A stretch of 12,107 nucleotides of DNA from an uncultured Acetatifactor sp. Its GTDB lineage: Bacteria; Bacillota; Clostridia; Lachnospirales; Lachnospiraceae. The stretch is from assembly GCA_910586515.1 (NCBI GenBank), contig CAJUGL010000081.1:1-12107 (forward strand), read 5' to 3'. This document shows, piece by piece, positions 1-6,346 of this stretch. A program made the translations under genes and the position numbers. Position 1 is the first letter of the stretch, and every line of letters begins with the position of its first letter. The notes under the pieces are model-generated. The model did no database searches and was not told the origin of the DNA. It worked only from the letters and a program-made list of their open reading frames with translations.

Positions 1-53
1 TTATCTCATACCTGGAAGCAGATTGAAATCCACCCTTAAATTAAGCGCTTACG
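1..53. other. Unassigned left edge, upstream of the minor head gene
   Basis: These bases precede the first confident gene. In this class of phage the portal gene normally lies directly upstream, so its 3' end is expected here. The three + frames give short tails that stop at 24-26, 37-39 and 92-94. The last would overlap the minor head gene by about 40 bases. None carries a motif I recognise, so I cannot say which, if any, is the portal C-terminus. No clear ribosome binding site is visible before the ATG at 54, which would fit translational coupling to an overlapping upstream gene. Confidence 0.25.
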
Positions 54-1781
54 ATGAAACAGGCGTACCAGTCCATGCTCCAGGCAGGTGTTGAAAAGAA
101 ATACTGCATGCTGGAAGAGGAGATCATGAAGGATGTGGTACGCCGTATCCGCAAAGCCGGGAAAATCACTTCCGCTGCGGACTGGCAGCTGCAGAGGTAC
201 ATGATCCTGGGGCACAGCACGGAAGACGTGGAAGCCATTGTCCGGGAAGCAGTAGGCGGCAGCCAGGAAGAGACGTCCCGCCTGTATGCCGAAGTGATCC
301 GGCAGGAATATGTCCGGTCAAAGGATATGTATGAAAAGGTCAATGCCTATTTCATGCCCTATGAGCAGAATTATGAGCTGCAGCAGCTGACAAATGCCCT
401 GATCCAGCAGTCCAACGACGAGCTGTTCAATATCACAAAATCCATGGGCTTCATGGTAGATATGGGGCACGGGAGGAAAGTGTTTACGCCGTTATCGGAG
501 ATCTATAACGGTTATCTGGACAATGCGGTTACCATGCTGGCCTCCGGGGCGTTTGACTATAACACGCTTATCCGTAAGGTTGTAAAGGAAATGACGGCAT
601 CCGGGCTGCGGACTGTTGACTATGCCACCGGGCACAGCAACAGGGTAGATGTGGCTGCCAGGAGGGCATTACTGACAGGAATGGGACAGCTCACCGGGCA
701 GATATCCCTGATGAACGGCCAGGCGCTTGGGACGGATAAATATGAGGTGGACTGGCACCCTGGGGCACGGCCGGAGCATGCAGAGTGGCAGGGGCGCGTA
801 TGGACATACCAGCAGCTTATTGATATCTGTGGGCTGGGCTCAGGCCCGGGGCTTCTGGGATGGAACTGCAGGCATACATACTATCCTTTTATCGAGGGTA
901 TTTCAGCCAGGAATTATTCCGATGAATGGCTGGAGGAGATGGACCGGAAGGAAGCGCAGAAGGTAGCTTTCCGGGGCAAGGAGTACAATACATACGAGGC
1001 CACCCAGAAGCAGAGGCGTATGGAGACGGCAATGCGTGCCCAGAGGGAGAAGGTGCAGCTGCTGAAAGAGGGCGGCGCTGACAAGGATGAGGTCATGCTG
1101 GCGAGGTGCAAGTACCAGGCACAGCTGGATGAGTATAAGGCTTTCAGCAAAAAAATGAACCTGCCGGAGCAGAGGGAGCGGATCTATTATGACCTGCGGG
1201 GCAGGGTTGCCCCGTATGATAAGTCTGTGATGGGCAGTTTCCCCAAAGCGATGATTGAGAATGCAGGACGTGATATCAAACAGTATGAGCGGTATAAAGC
1301 CGTCCTGGGAAATGAAGTCGGATCACTTGCTAATTTTGGTTATATCAAATATAATGATCCTAAGAAGTTTGAATACTTTAAGGGGCTGAAGCATTATCTT
1401 GAAAAATACCCAACAAGCGATAAACGCTATTATGATGCCGCTGAGAAGCTGAAGGAGCTTGGCATTAAGAAAGGTATTGTCCTTCCGCCAGTCCAGAAAC
1501 AGGCATTCATTCTCCCGGAGGGGAAAAAAGACCCATACCACATAATGAACCGGATGCTGGAACGGAATATCACGGATGATGATGTCCGTGCCTATATGAA
1601 AAATGCAAAGGCCATGTTCTCCCAATGGGGAGGACAAAGGCAGCTTTTTGTAAGCGATGCTGGGATGTGCCTAATAACTAAGCAGGATGAAGGGTGGATT
1701 TATAAAACGGTATGGTCAAAGTATGATTTTGATGAAGAGTCAGAAAAGATTATGGAGGTACTGAAAAATGCTGGATTATAA
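54..1781 (+). CDS. Phage minor head protein (phage_min_cap2-like) with C-terminal nuclease-toxin-like domain
   Basis: A 575-residue structural protein expected inside or at the portal vertex of the head. Residues about 15-60 carry the family's N-terminal helices (EEEIMKDVVRRIRKAG, then a TSAADWQLQR segment). Residues about 225-285 carry its signature core, with WHPGARPEHAEWQGRVW followed by GWNCRHTYYPFIEGIS. Residues 300-370 are charged and probably helical. The last 100 or so residues differ: a short linker (VLPPVQKQAFILPEGKKD), then H496-I-M-N-R-M-L-E-R504, NITDDDVRAYM, R529 and an alternating strand pattern. That order (His, helix with ER, Arg, strands) resembles the BECR-fold nuclease domains (PBECR, RelE/colicin-like) seen on phage polyvalent minor head proteins. 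GC falls from about 60% near 721-840 to about 33% at 1321-1440, suggesting a separately acquired tail. The ATG at 54 is the first in frame after a stop at 42-44, and its ribosome binding site is weak. The head role is fairly secure; the nuclease assignment is pattern-based. Confidence 0.88.
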   Translation: MKQAYQSMLQAGVEKKYCMLEEEIMKDVVRRIRKAGKITSAADWQLQRYMILGHSTEDVEAIVREAVGGSQEETSRLYAEVIRQEYVRSKDMYEKVNAYFMPYEQNYELQQLTNALIQQSNDELFNITKSMGFMVDMGHGRKVFTPLSEIYNGYLDNAVTMLASGAFDYNTLIRKVVKEMTASGLRTVDYATGHSNRVDVAARRALLTGMGQLTGQISLMNGQALGTDKYEVDWHPGARPEHAEWQGRVWTYQQLIDICGLGSGPGLLGWNCRHTYYPFIEGISARNYSDEWLEEMDRKEAQKVAFRGKEYNTYEATQKQRRMETAMRAQREKVQLLKEGGADKDEVMLARCKYQAQLDEYKAFSKKMNLPEQRERIYYDLRGRVAPYDKSVMGSFPKAMIENAGRDIKQYERYKAVLGNEVGSLANFGYIKYNDPKKFEYFKGLKHYLEKYPTSDKRYYDAAEKLKELGIKKGIVLPPVQKQAFILPEGKKDPYHIMNRMLERNITDDDVRAYMKNAKAMFSQWGGQRQLFVSDAGMCLITKQDEGWIYKTVWSKYDFDEESEKIMEVLKNAGL

Positions 1782-1992
1782 TAGCGACCACTATTGCCCC
1801 GCGTACAAAAAGGTTATTGCCGCTGACCTGTGCTATGATTCGTTATGCTGTCTAACAGGAATGTTTAAAGTGGAATCAACCAAGGAACTGAAGGAGATCC
1901 CGGATATTGAAGAAGCCAGAAAGATTTGTAAGGAGTGCCCTTATAGTGACCTGAATGGCGGGCTGGATGAATGGGACGGGAATCTGGATTAG
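1768..1992 (+). CDS. Small Cys-rich protein, possible partner or immunity protein
   Basis: A 74-residue acidic protein I cannot assign to a named family. A strong GGAGGT at 1754-1759, 8 bases before the ATG, supports the start. The gene overlaps the last 14 bases of the minor head gene, so the two are translationally coupled. It has six cysteines: C10, C22, C27-C28 and a C-terminal pair C54-x2-C57 in KICKECPYSD. The spacing suggests a metal site or disulfides. A DIEEARKIC helix precedes the last pair. There is no signal peptide or membrane segment. Its position immediately behind the putative toxin domain, its shared lower GC (about 45% by hand count over 1781-1900) and its small acidic character would suit an antitoxin or immunity role, but that is inference. 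It could equally be a small virion or accessory protein. Confidence 0.8.
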   Translation: MLDYNSDHYCPAYKKVIAADLCYDSLCCLTGMFKVESTKELKEIPDIEEARKICKECPYSDLNGGLDEWDGNLD

Positions 1993-2028
1993 AAATCGGG
2001 CAGTGTGTTTTGGCTATGGAGGAACATT

Positions 2029-2313
2029 ATGATCACAGTTTTGGCAGTGCCTGGCAGGATCCAGGTATCCGGCCATGCAAATACGGCACCCATTGGGGCG
2101 GACATCGTCTGTGCGGCGGTTTCCGCCCTTACGCTTACCCTGCTGGGTGGGATGAAGGAGGTAGCCCATATGGAGCTGTATGAAAGCGTGGGGCCGGGAA
2201 ATATCTGCATTGAGTGGCAGGCCATCAATGATACGGGCAAGGCCCTGGCGGACACCTGGCTTTTGGGTATGCGCGGCATAGCTGCGGAATATCCGGTAAT
2301 TGAATTTTTATAA
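2029..2313 (+). CDS. prp: Prp-type cysteine protease (phage capsid and scaffold processing)
   Basis: A 94-residue homologue of the ribosomal-processing cysteine protease Prp, which in Firmicutes removes the N-terminal extension of ribosomal protein L27. The family's catalytic pair is visible: SGH16A and DIVC28AAVSAL, a His-Cys spacing of 12 residues, as I recall for S. aureus Prp (His22, Cys34). The rest is a small alpha/beta domain with VGPGNICIEW and an AD-W-LGMRGIAAEYP helix near the end. A GTG at 2005 would add eight residues, but GGAGG at 2018-2022 sits 6 bases before the ATG at 2029, so that start is preferred. The gene lies directly upstream of scaffold and capsid genes whose products begin with an L27-like cleavage peptide. 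The protease therefore probably trims those two proteins during procapsid assembly. Whether it also acts on host L27 cannot be seen from the sequence. Confidence 0.88.
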   Translation: MITVLAVPGRIQVSGHANTAPIGADIVCAAVSALTLTLLGGMKEVAHMELYESVGPGNICIEWQAINDTGKALADTWLLGMRGIAAEYPVIEFL

Positions 2314-2325
2314 CAAGTGATTAAC

Positions 2326-2349
2326 GCACCTGTAAAAGGGTGCTTTTTT
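2326..2349 (+). terminator. Weak intrinsic terminator-like hairpin between prp and scaffold
   Basis: GCACC (2326-2330) can pair with GGTGC (2339-2343) around an 8-base loop, directly followed by six T residues (2344-2349). The 5-bp stem is short, so full termination is doubtful. It lies within an otherwise continuous late operon and could partly lower or separate expression of the genes downstream. The remaining bases from 2350 to 2404 hold only the scaffold leader. Confidence 0.4.
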
Positions 2350-2404
2350 CATGCCTGACGGGGCAGAAAATACGGAAATATGACAGAAAGGCGAGGATAA
2401 GGCA

Positions 2405-2801
2405 ATGAGAAAGAAGTTTTTTGATCTGCAGTTGTTTACGGAAGGCGCGGGCGGTACCGGATCCGCAGGGGAAGGCAGCGCAGCATCCGGATGTCAGTTC
2501 TGTTGAGAAGCAGAGGGATGAAGCGCTGGCAAAGGTGGCTGAAATGGAGAACACCAACTACCTGCGGGATAAGGGAGTAAAGACCGACGATCTTGATTAT
2601 GTGCTGTTTAAGGTCAGCAGGCAGGTGGACGACAAGACCGATTTTAAAAAAGCGGCAGATGCTTTCTTAAAGGAAAACCCGCGGTTTACGGGAAAGGGGT
2701 ACAGGGTGGTCTCTACAGGGAAGCCTGACGGGGGATCCGGATCAGGACAGACGGCGAATGACGTGATCAACGCTTCCATTCGATCTGCGTTTGGAAGGTA
2801 A
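2405..2801 (+). pseudogene. Capsid assembly scaffold protein, reading frame disrupted (+1 shift needed)
   Basis: The ATG at 2405 opens MRKKFFDLQLFTEGAGG, followed by a Gly/Ser/Ala linker, and stops at TGA 2504-2506 after 33 codons. The rest of the protein is in the next frame, open from 2409 to the TAA at 2799-2801. It reads VEKQRDEALAKVAEMEN (coiled-coil-like), a charged helical domain with DDLDYVLFKVSRQVDDK, and a C-terminus DVINASIRSAFGR. Together these resemble a short scaffold of about 132 residues, whereas relatives are usually longer. The junction most likely lies near 2480-2500, where the linker in frame one meets SSVEKQ in frame two. I see no recognised programmed +1 slippage site. 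A real indel or a sequencing error is more likely than recoding. An internal ATG at 2544 could give only a C-terminal piece. The position between Prp and capsid and the shared N-terminal peptide support the scaffold identity. Confidence 0.72.
2411..2440 (+). other. Predicted Prp cleavage peptide in scaffold N-terminus
   Basis: Residues 3-12 of the scaffold read KKFFDLQLFT. The motif resembles the L27 extension LNLQFF cut by Prp after the second Phe, so cleavage here is predicted after F11. The same 30 bases recur at 2853-2882 in the capsid gene with four differences, three of them synonymous, which suggests that the peptide itself is kept. Confidence 0.6.
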
Positions 2802-2828
2802 CAGATTAACAGAAAAGGAGAGCAACGG

Positions 2829-4037
2829 ATGAACAGAAATAAAAATTTGGTGAAGAAGTTATTTGATTTGCAGCTGTTTACAGGGGGAGCCGCAGGGACG
2901 TCCATTACCAGGGATGATGCATCGACTCTGATTCCTACTCAGGAGAGCAATGAGATCATTCAGGGGGTGGTGGAGCAGTCGGCCGTACTGCAGCGCGGCC
3001 GCAGGCTTCCGAACATGACAGCCGCACAGTACAAGATGCCTGTGCTTGACATGCTGCCGGTGGCGTATTTTGTTAATGGAGAGGGCGGGAGCGCAAAGAA
3101 GAGGCTGACAAACATGGCCTGGGATAAAAAGGTCATTTATGCGGAGGAGATTGCGGTTATCGTACCCGTTTCCGAGGCGGTGCTCGATGACGCGGCGTAT
3201 GATCTGTGGGGAGAGGTTAAACCGAGGCTGATTGAAGCTTTCGGGCAGAAGATTGACGGCGCTGTTCTGTTCGGAGTGGAAAAGCCGGCAACCTGGAGGG
3301 ACGATGTGGTAACCACGGCGGTAAAGGCAGGTTCCATAGTTACGCTGGGGCCTGACCTGTATGATTCCATTCTGGGGGAGAAAGGGGTGATTGCCAAAGT
3401 AGAGGAAAGCAGTTATTTTGTGAACGGCCACATGGCAGACATTACCATGAGGGGAAAGCTGCGGGGATTAAAGGATAACACCGGTCAGCCGGTGTTCCGG
3501 TCTGACATGCAGTCAGGAACTACATATACGCTGGATGGTTCTCCCATGAATTTCCCCCGTAACGGCGCCTTTGACCGCAGTAAGGCCCTGATGATTTCAG
3601 GAGATTTTTCGCAGCTGGCTTACAGTATCCGGCAGGATATCACTTTTAAGCTCTTTGACCAGGGGATTGTTCAGGATCCGGCCACAGGTGAAATTCTTTA
3701 CAATCTGATGCAGAATGATATGGTGGCGCTGCGGGCGGTGATGCGCCTGGGCTGGGAGATTCCGAATCCGATCAACGCCATGGTACCGGATAAGACAAAG
3801 CGCTGCCCGTTTGCTGTTCTGAAAGCAGCGGAAGCCGGCGCGTCCACGGCATCCTATTTAACCGCTCCCGGGCAGGAGCCTGTCACATATACGGGGGCGG
3901 ATAGGTATACTGCAGAGCAGCTGTCCGGTATGACCATTGACAGCATCAAGGCATTGGCAGCGGTGAAGGGCTATGTGATCACCAAAACCGTGAAGGCTGA
4001 AATCATTGCGGAGTTTCTGGAACAGCAGAACGATTAA
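2829..4037 (+). CDS. Major capsid protein, HK97 fold, with N-terminal cleavage peptide and C-terminal HeH/SAP-like domain
   Basis: A 402-residue capsid subunit. Residues 1-17 form a leader ending LFDLQLF, predicted to be removed so that the mature chain begins TGGAAG. Residues about 40-340 match the HK97-type phage capsid family: VVEQSAVLQRGRRLPNM, then MPVLDMLPVAYFVNGEGG, the E-loop and spine region with VIYAEEIAVIVPVSEAVLDD, and the C-terminal RAVMRLGWEIPNP. Residues 360-402 form an extra helix-extension-helix module (MTIDSIKALAAVKGY, then KAEIIAEFLEQ) of the HeH/LEM/SAP type, which in other proteins binds nucleic acid or peptides. AGGAG at 2816-2820 lies 8 bases before the ATG. The separate scaffold gene fits the absence of a built-in delta domain. 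The capsid assignment is secure; the role of the added C-terminal domain is unknown. Confidence 0.93.
   Translation: MNRNKNLVKKLFDLQLFTGGAAGTSITRDDASTLIPTQESNEIIQGVVEQSAVLQRGRRLPNMTAAQYKMPVLDMLPVAYFVNGEGGSAKKRLTNMAWDKKVIYAEEIAVIVPVSEAVLDDAAYDLWGEVKPRLIEAFGQKIDGAVLFGVEKPATWRDDVVTTAVKAGSIVTLGPDLYDSILGEKGVIAKVEESSYFVNGHMADITMRGKLRGLKDNTGQPVFRSDMQSGTTYTLDGSPMNFPRNGAFDRSKALMISGDFSQLAYSIRQDITFKLFDQGIVQDPATGEILYNLMQNDMVALRAVMRLGWEIPNPINAMVPDKTKRCPFAVLKAAEAGASTASYLTAPGQEPVTYTGADRYTAEQLSGMTIDSIKALAAVKGYVITKTVKAEIIAEFLEQQND
2853..2882 (+). other. Predicted Prp cleavage peptide in capsid N-terminus
   Basis: Capsid residues 9-18 read KKLFDLQLFT, nearly the same as scaffold residues 3-12. Cleavage is predicted after F17. 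The residue after the cut is Thr here, whereas L27 usually has Ala, so the enzyme-substrate pair may have co-adapted. That is inference. Confidence 0.6.
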
Positions 4038-4051
4038 GGGAGGAACGGGGG

Positions 4052-4471
4052 ATGTATGTGGACTTTGGGTATTATAGGGATACATTCGGCGGCAGTCTCC
4101 TGAAAGAGGGGGATTTCGCCGGCGCTGCCCGGGAAGCAGAAAATTACATCCGTTACCTGACTTATTTTAAGGGGGATATATTCGAGGACACTGCACAGGC
4201 GGAAGCGGTAAAAGGCGCTGTCTGTGCTGCCGCGGAGGCAGGTTATGCCGCGGCAAAAGAGCAGGAGCAGGGCGGCAACGTGAAGTCCGAAAGCAAAGAC
4301 GGAGTTTCTGTTTCTTTTGTGGTCTCAAGGAAGGATGGGGAGACTGTGCCGGATTATGTGAACAGGTGTATGTATCAGGCAATCCGGGTCAGGCTTCTGC
4401 CTACTGGATGGCTGAACAGAAAGGTGGGATGCAGGCATGATCACAAATGTGGAGGCCGTGACTGTCTTTAA
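4052..4471 (+). CDS. Head-tail connector (adaptor) protein, gp6/gp15-like
   Basis: A 139-residue protein directly after the capsid gene, with GGGAGG at 4038-4043 placed 8 bases before the ATG. The N-terminus (VDFGYYRDTFGG, then a helix with AAREAENYIRYLTYF) and the mostly alpha-helical remainder fit the small adaptor proteins that bind beneath the portal. The typical end of the family is present as YQAIRVRLLPTGWLNRKV. The final 13 or so residues are unusual, with three Cys and two His. They are encoded where the gene overlaps the next one by 35 bases, so they may be a by-product of the overlap rather than a functional site. The assignment rests mainly on the N-terminal pattern and gene order. 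Confidence 0.75.
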   Translation: MYVDFGYYRDTFGGSLLKEGDFAGAAREAENYIRYLTYFKGDIFEDTAQAEAVKGAVCAAAEAGYAAAKEQEQGGNVKSESKDGVSVSFVVSRKDGETVPDYVNRCMYQAIRVRLLPTGWLNRKVGCRHDHKCGGRDCL

Positions 4472-4886
4472 TGGCAGAACGGATAAGGCGGAAAGAAGAA
4501 AAGTGTATACTCCGACGATCATATACGGCGTGTGCTATGCGGAGGCAAAAGGTTCGTCGGTAACGGATAATGGAGTGTGGAGCGCGGATGTGCAATACAA
4601 GATACGCATTCCGATAACTTCCCCTGTACAGGATAACAGGGCGTACCTGCCGGAACAGCGGTATGCGAAGCTGGAAAAGGAGGAGGCCCTGGGACATTGG
4701 ACAATCAGTAAGGGGGATTTTATTATCTGCGGGGAATATACCGGAGACAAGCTGCTGCTGTATGAGGAGGAACTGCAGGCTTATGTCCGGGAGAACTGCG
4801 CAGAGCAGATACGCATCACGGAATATGCGGACAATACAGCCGGCGGCAGCATGTATATGAGGCACTGGCGGATAGGGGGCAGGTGA
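4437..4886 (+). CDS. Head closure/connector protein, DUF6751-like
   Basis: A 149-residue protein rich in beta strands, with MITNVEAVTVFNGR at the start and a tail ending GSMYMRHWRIGGR. It sits between the adaptor and the gp10-like gene, where the head closure (stopper) protein is usual. It resembles the DUF6751 family I associate with this slot in Clostridia prophages. AAGGTGGG at 4421-4428 is the likely ribosome binding site for the ATG at 4437, which lies inside the previous gene in another frame. The segment TISKGDFIICGEY is reminiscent of the barrel core of stopper proteins. Direct function is inferred from position. Confidence 0.72.
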   Translation: MITNVEAVTVFNGRTDKAERRKVYTPTIIYGVCYAEAKGSSVTDNGVWSADVQYKIRIPITSPVQDNRAYLPEQRYAKLEKEEALGHWTISKGDFIICGEYTGDKLLLYEEELQAYVRENCAEQIRITEYADNTAGGSMYMRHWRIGGR

Positions 4887-5278
4887 TGGGTGCACATCAG
4901 ATTGATACGCCGCGGGGCAGTATAATTAAAACAGGAGATACATCCTGTAAACTGGAGTGGAATTCTGGTTTCGGACGTGAAAGTACGGCAGAGTTTGAGC
5001 AGAAACAGAAATTTGTAGATAGTGAAGTATTGCGGTACTGCAGTCCTTTGGTTCCGTTTCGGACAAGTATGTTGGAAAAGTCAGGAGTCCTTGGCACGGT
5101 AATCGGGAGCGGAGAGGTGAAGTATATTGCGCCTTATGCGCGGTTCCAGTATTACAGCACAGCTCAGTCCAGAAGCTATGACCCGCGCCGCGGCGGTATG
5201 TGGTTTGAACGGATGAAGGCGGCTCACAAGAATGATATTTTATCGGGAGCCGGGAAAATAACGAAGAGGGGGAACTAA
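4886..5278 (+). CDS. Minor capsid protein 2-like neck protein (HK97 gp10-like tail completion)
   Basis: A 130-residue protein of the Minor_capsid_2 / HK97 gp10 type, which helps complete the neck and join head to tail. Recognisable segments are EQKQKFVDSEVLRYCSPLVP, then SGVLGTVIGSGEVKYIAPYA, followed by RFQYY and the closing GGMWFERMKAAHKNDIL. The ATG at 4886 shares its A with the TGA of the previous gene, a standard coupled start. A GTG one codon earlier is also possible. A GGGGG tract at 4875-4879 is a plausible ribosome binding site. The family match is strong by its conserved spacing of GSG, PYAR, YY and WF-RMKA. Confidence 0.85.
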   Translation: MGAHQIDTPRGSIIKTGDTSCKLEWNSGFGRESTAEFEQKQKFVDSEVLRYCSPLVPFRTSMLEKSGVLGTVIGSGEVKYIAPYARFQYYSTAQSRSYDPRRGGMWFERMKAAHKNDILSGAGKITKRGN

Positions 5279-5283
5279 AGAAG

Positions 5284-5709
5284 ATGGTGGAATCAATCAT
5301 TGAGGGGCTTGACCGGTATTTCAGAGACTGCCCTCTCTTACAGGACGGTGTATTCCGGGTGGATGCGCTGGGGGATGAGGCGGTGGAGTATATGCTGGAG
5401 CCGGGCATCTCAAGTCCGGTGGTTAAAAAGTATGTGGACGGCTCCAGTGTTCGGCAGTACTTGTTTAACTTTAACAGCCGGGAGTATTACGGCATGGACA
5501 GGGTGCAGGCAATTCAGAACAGTACTTTTTATGAAAAGTTTGGAGAGTGGGTGGAGGAGCAGAGCGAGGCCGGCCGGCTTCCGGAGCTGCCGGAGGGAAT
5601 GGAGGCCCGGTCTATATCGGTATTGACCTCCGGCTATCTGTATGACGCGTCCTTTACAAGCGCCCGGTACCAGATACAGCTGCAGCTAAAATATTATAAG
5701 GAGGCATGA
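5284..5709 (+). CDS. Tail terminator candidate (Minor_capsid_3-like)
   Basis: A 141-residue alpha/beta protein. It begins MVESIIEGLDRYFRDCPLL, has a central strand region with KKYVDGSSVRQYLFNFNSRE, and ends with the strand TSARYQIQLQLKYYKEA. The phrase Y-D-G-S plus R-QY-F-F-SRE-YG and the C-terminal beta strand are usual in the small proteins annotated as minor capsid 3 or tail terminator in Firmicutes siphophages. Such proteins cap the finished tail tube. GAGGGGG at 5266-5272 is the best ribosome binding site, 11 bases away. Its stop overlaps ATGA at 5706-5709, just before the tube gene. Confidence 0.75.
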   Translation: MVESIIEGLDRYFRDCPLLQDGVFRVDALGDEAVEYMLEPGISSPVVKKYVDGSSVRQYLFNFNSREYYGMDRVQAIQNSTFYEKFGEWVEEQSEAGRLPELPEGMEARSISVLTSGYLYDASFTSARYQIQLQLKYYKEA

Positions 5710-5714
5710 GTGTT

Positions 5715-6302
5715 ATGTTGAAAGGAAAGAGCAGAAAGGATGTTTTGAAGCGGCATCATTTCGCGGATTATCTGAATGTTGGAACGGAAGAGAATCCGGA
5801 TTATGTGCTGATGGGGACCGGTTTTACCACGATGGATGAAAGCCCTGGAGCAAAGAAGTCCACAAAGAAGTATGTGAATGAGGCGTCAAGTTCGTCGTCC
5901 ATAACAAGTTATGAAACAACGTTTCCCTTTGAGTCGGACCTGATTAAAGAGGAAAGGGCTATTATCGCCCTGTACAACGTGGGCCGTAATCACTATACCG
6001 GTTCGGATGCGGAGTTCGAGTATGTCCGCGTGGAGCTTTGGGACGCGGTAAAAGGGAATACGAATGAGTTTGCCGCCAGGAAGTTTATTGTGTCCGCTGA
6101 GATTTCCAATATCAAGGGCGAGGATGAGATGCAGGTGTCCGGAAACCTGAATGCTGCCGGAGATTTTGTGACAGGCACATTCAACACAGAGACCAGGATG
6201 TTCACAGAGCTTGCGCATTGGGACGGGATTACTGGTGACGGAAACAGTTCGGGCGGGGACACGGTTGATCCCGGAGATACAGGGGAGGAGCCTTCCGAAT
6301 GA
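5715..6302 (+). CDS. Major tail tube protein
   Basis: A 195-residue protein that polymerises into the tail tube. Typical features are GTGFTTMDESPGAKKSTKKY followed by a Ser-rich turn, then SYETTFPFESDLI, and the closing barrel strands ARKFIVSAEISNIKGEDEMQ and SGNLNAAGDFVTGTFN. An ATG at 5706 overlaps the previous stop, but AAGGAGG at 5698-5704 leaves only one base before it. The in-frame ATG at 5715 has a spacing of 10, so it is preferred; the upstream option adds three residues. The last 25 residues form an acidic Gly/Ser/Asp tail (GDGNSSGGDTVDPGDTGEE), probably flexible and exposed. Positions 6303-6346 after it hold no gene. Confidence 0.85.
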   Translation: MLKGKSRKDVLKRHHFADYLNVGTEENPDYVLMGTGFTTMDESPGAKKSTKKYVNEASSSSSITSYETTFPFESDLIKEERAIIALYNVGRNHYTGSDAEFEYVRVELWDAVKGNTNEFAARKFIVSAEISNIKGEDEMQVSGNLNAAGDFVTGTFNTETRMFTELAHWDGITGDGNSSGGDTVDPGDTGEEPSE

Positions 6303-6346
6303 CGGAGGGCTGATCTGAGCGAAAATAAGGAAATGGAGGAGCGGAT

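Noticed and set aside
2005..2028. GTG at 2005 as the start of the protease
   Set aside because: The ATG at 2029 has GGAGG at good spacing and gives the usual Prp N-terminus; the eight extra residues have no family support.
2351..2383. Ten-codon open frame after the hairpin
   Set aside because: No ribosome binding site, too short, and no feature to support translation.
4437..4471. Cys/His-rich C-terminus of the connector as a metal site
   Set aside because: These residues are encoded within the overlap with the next gene and lie after the usual end of the family, so the Cys and His are probably incidental.
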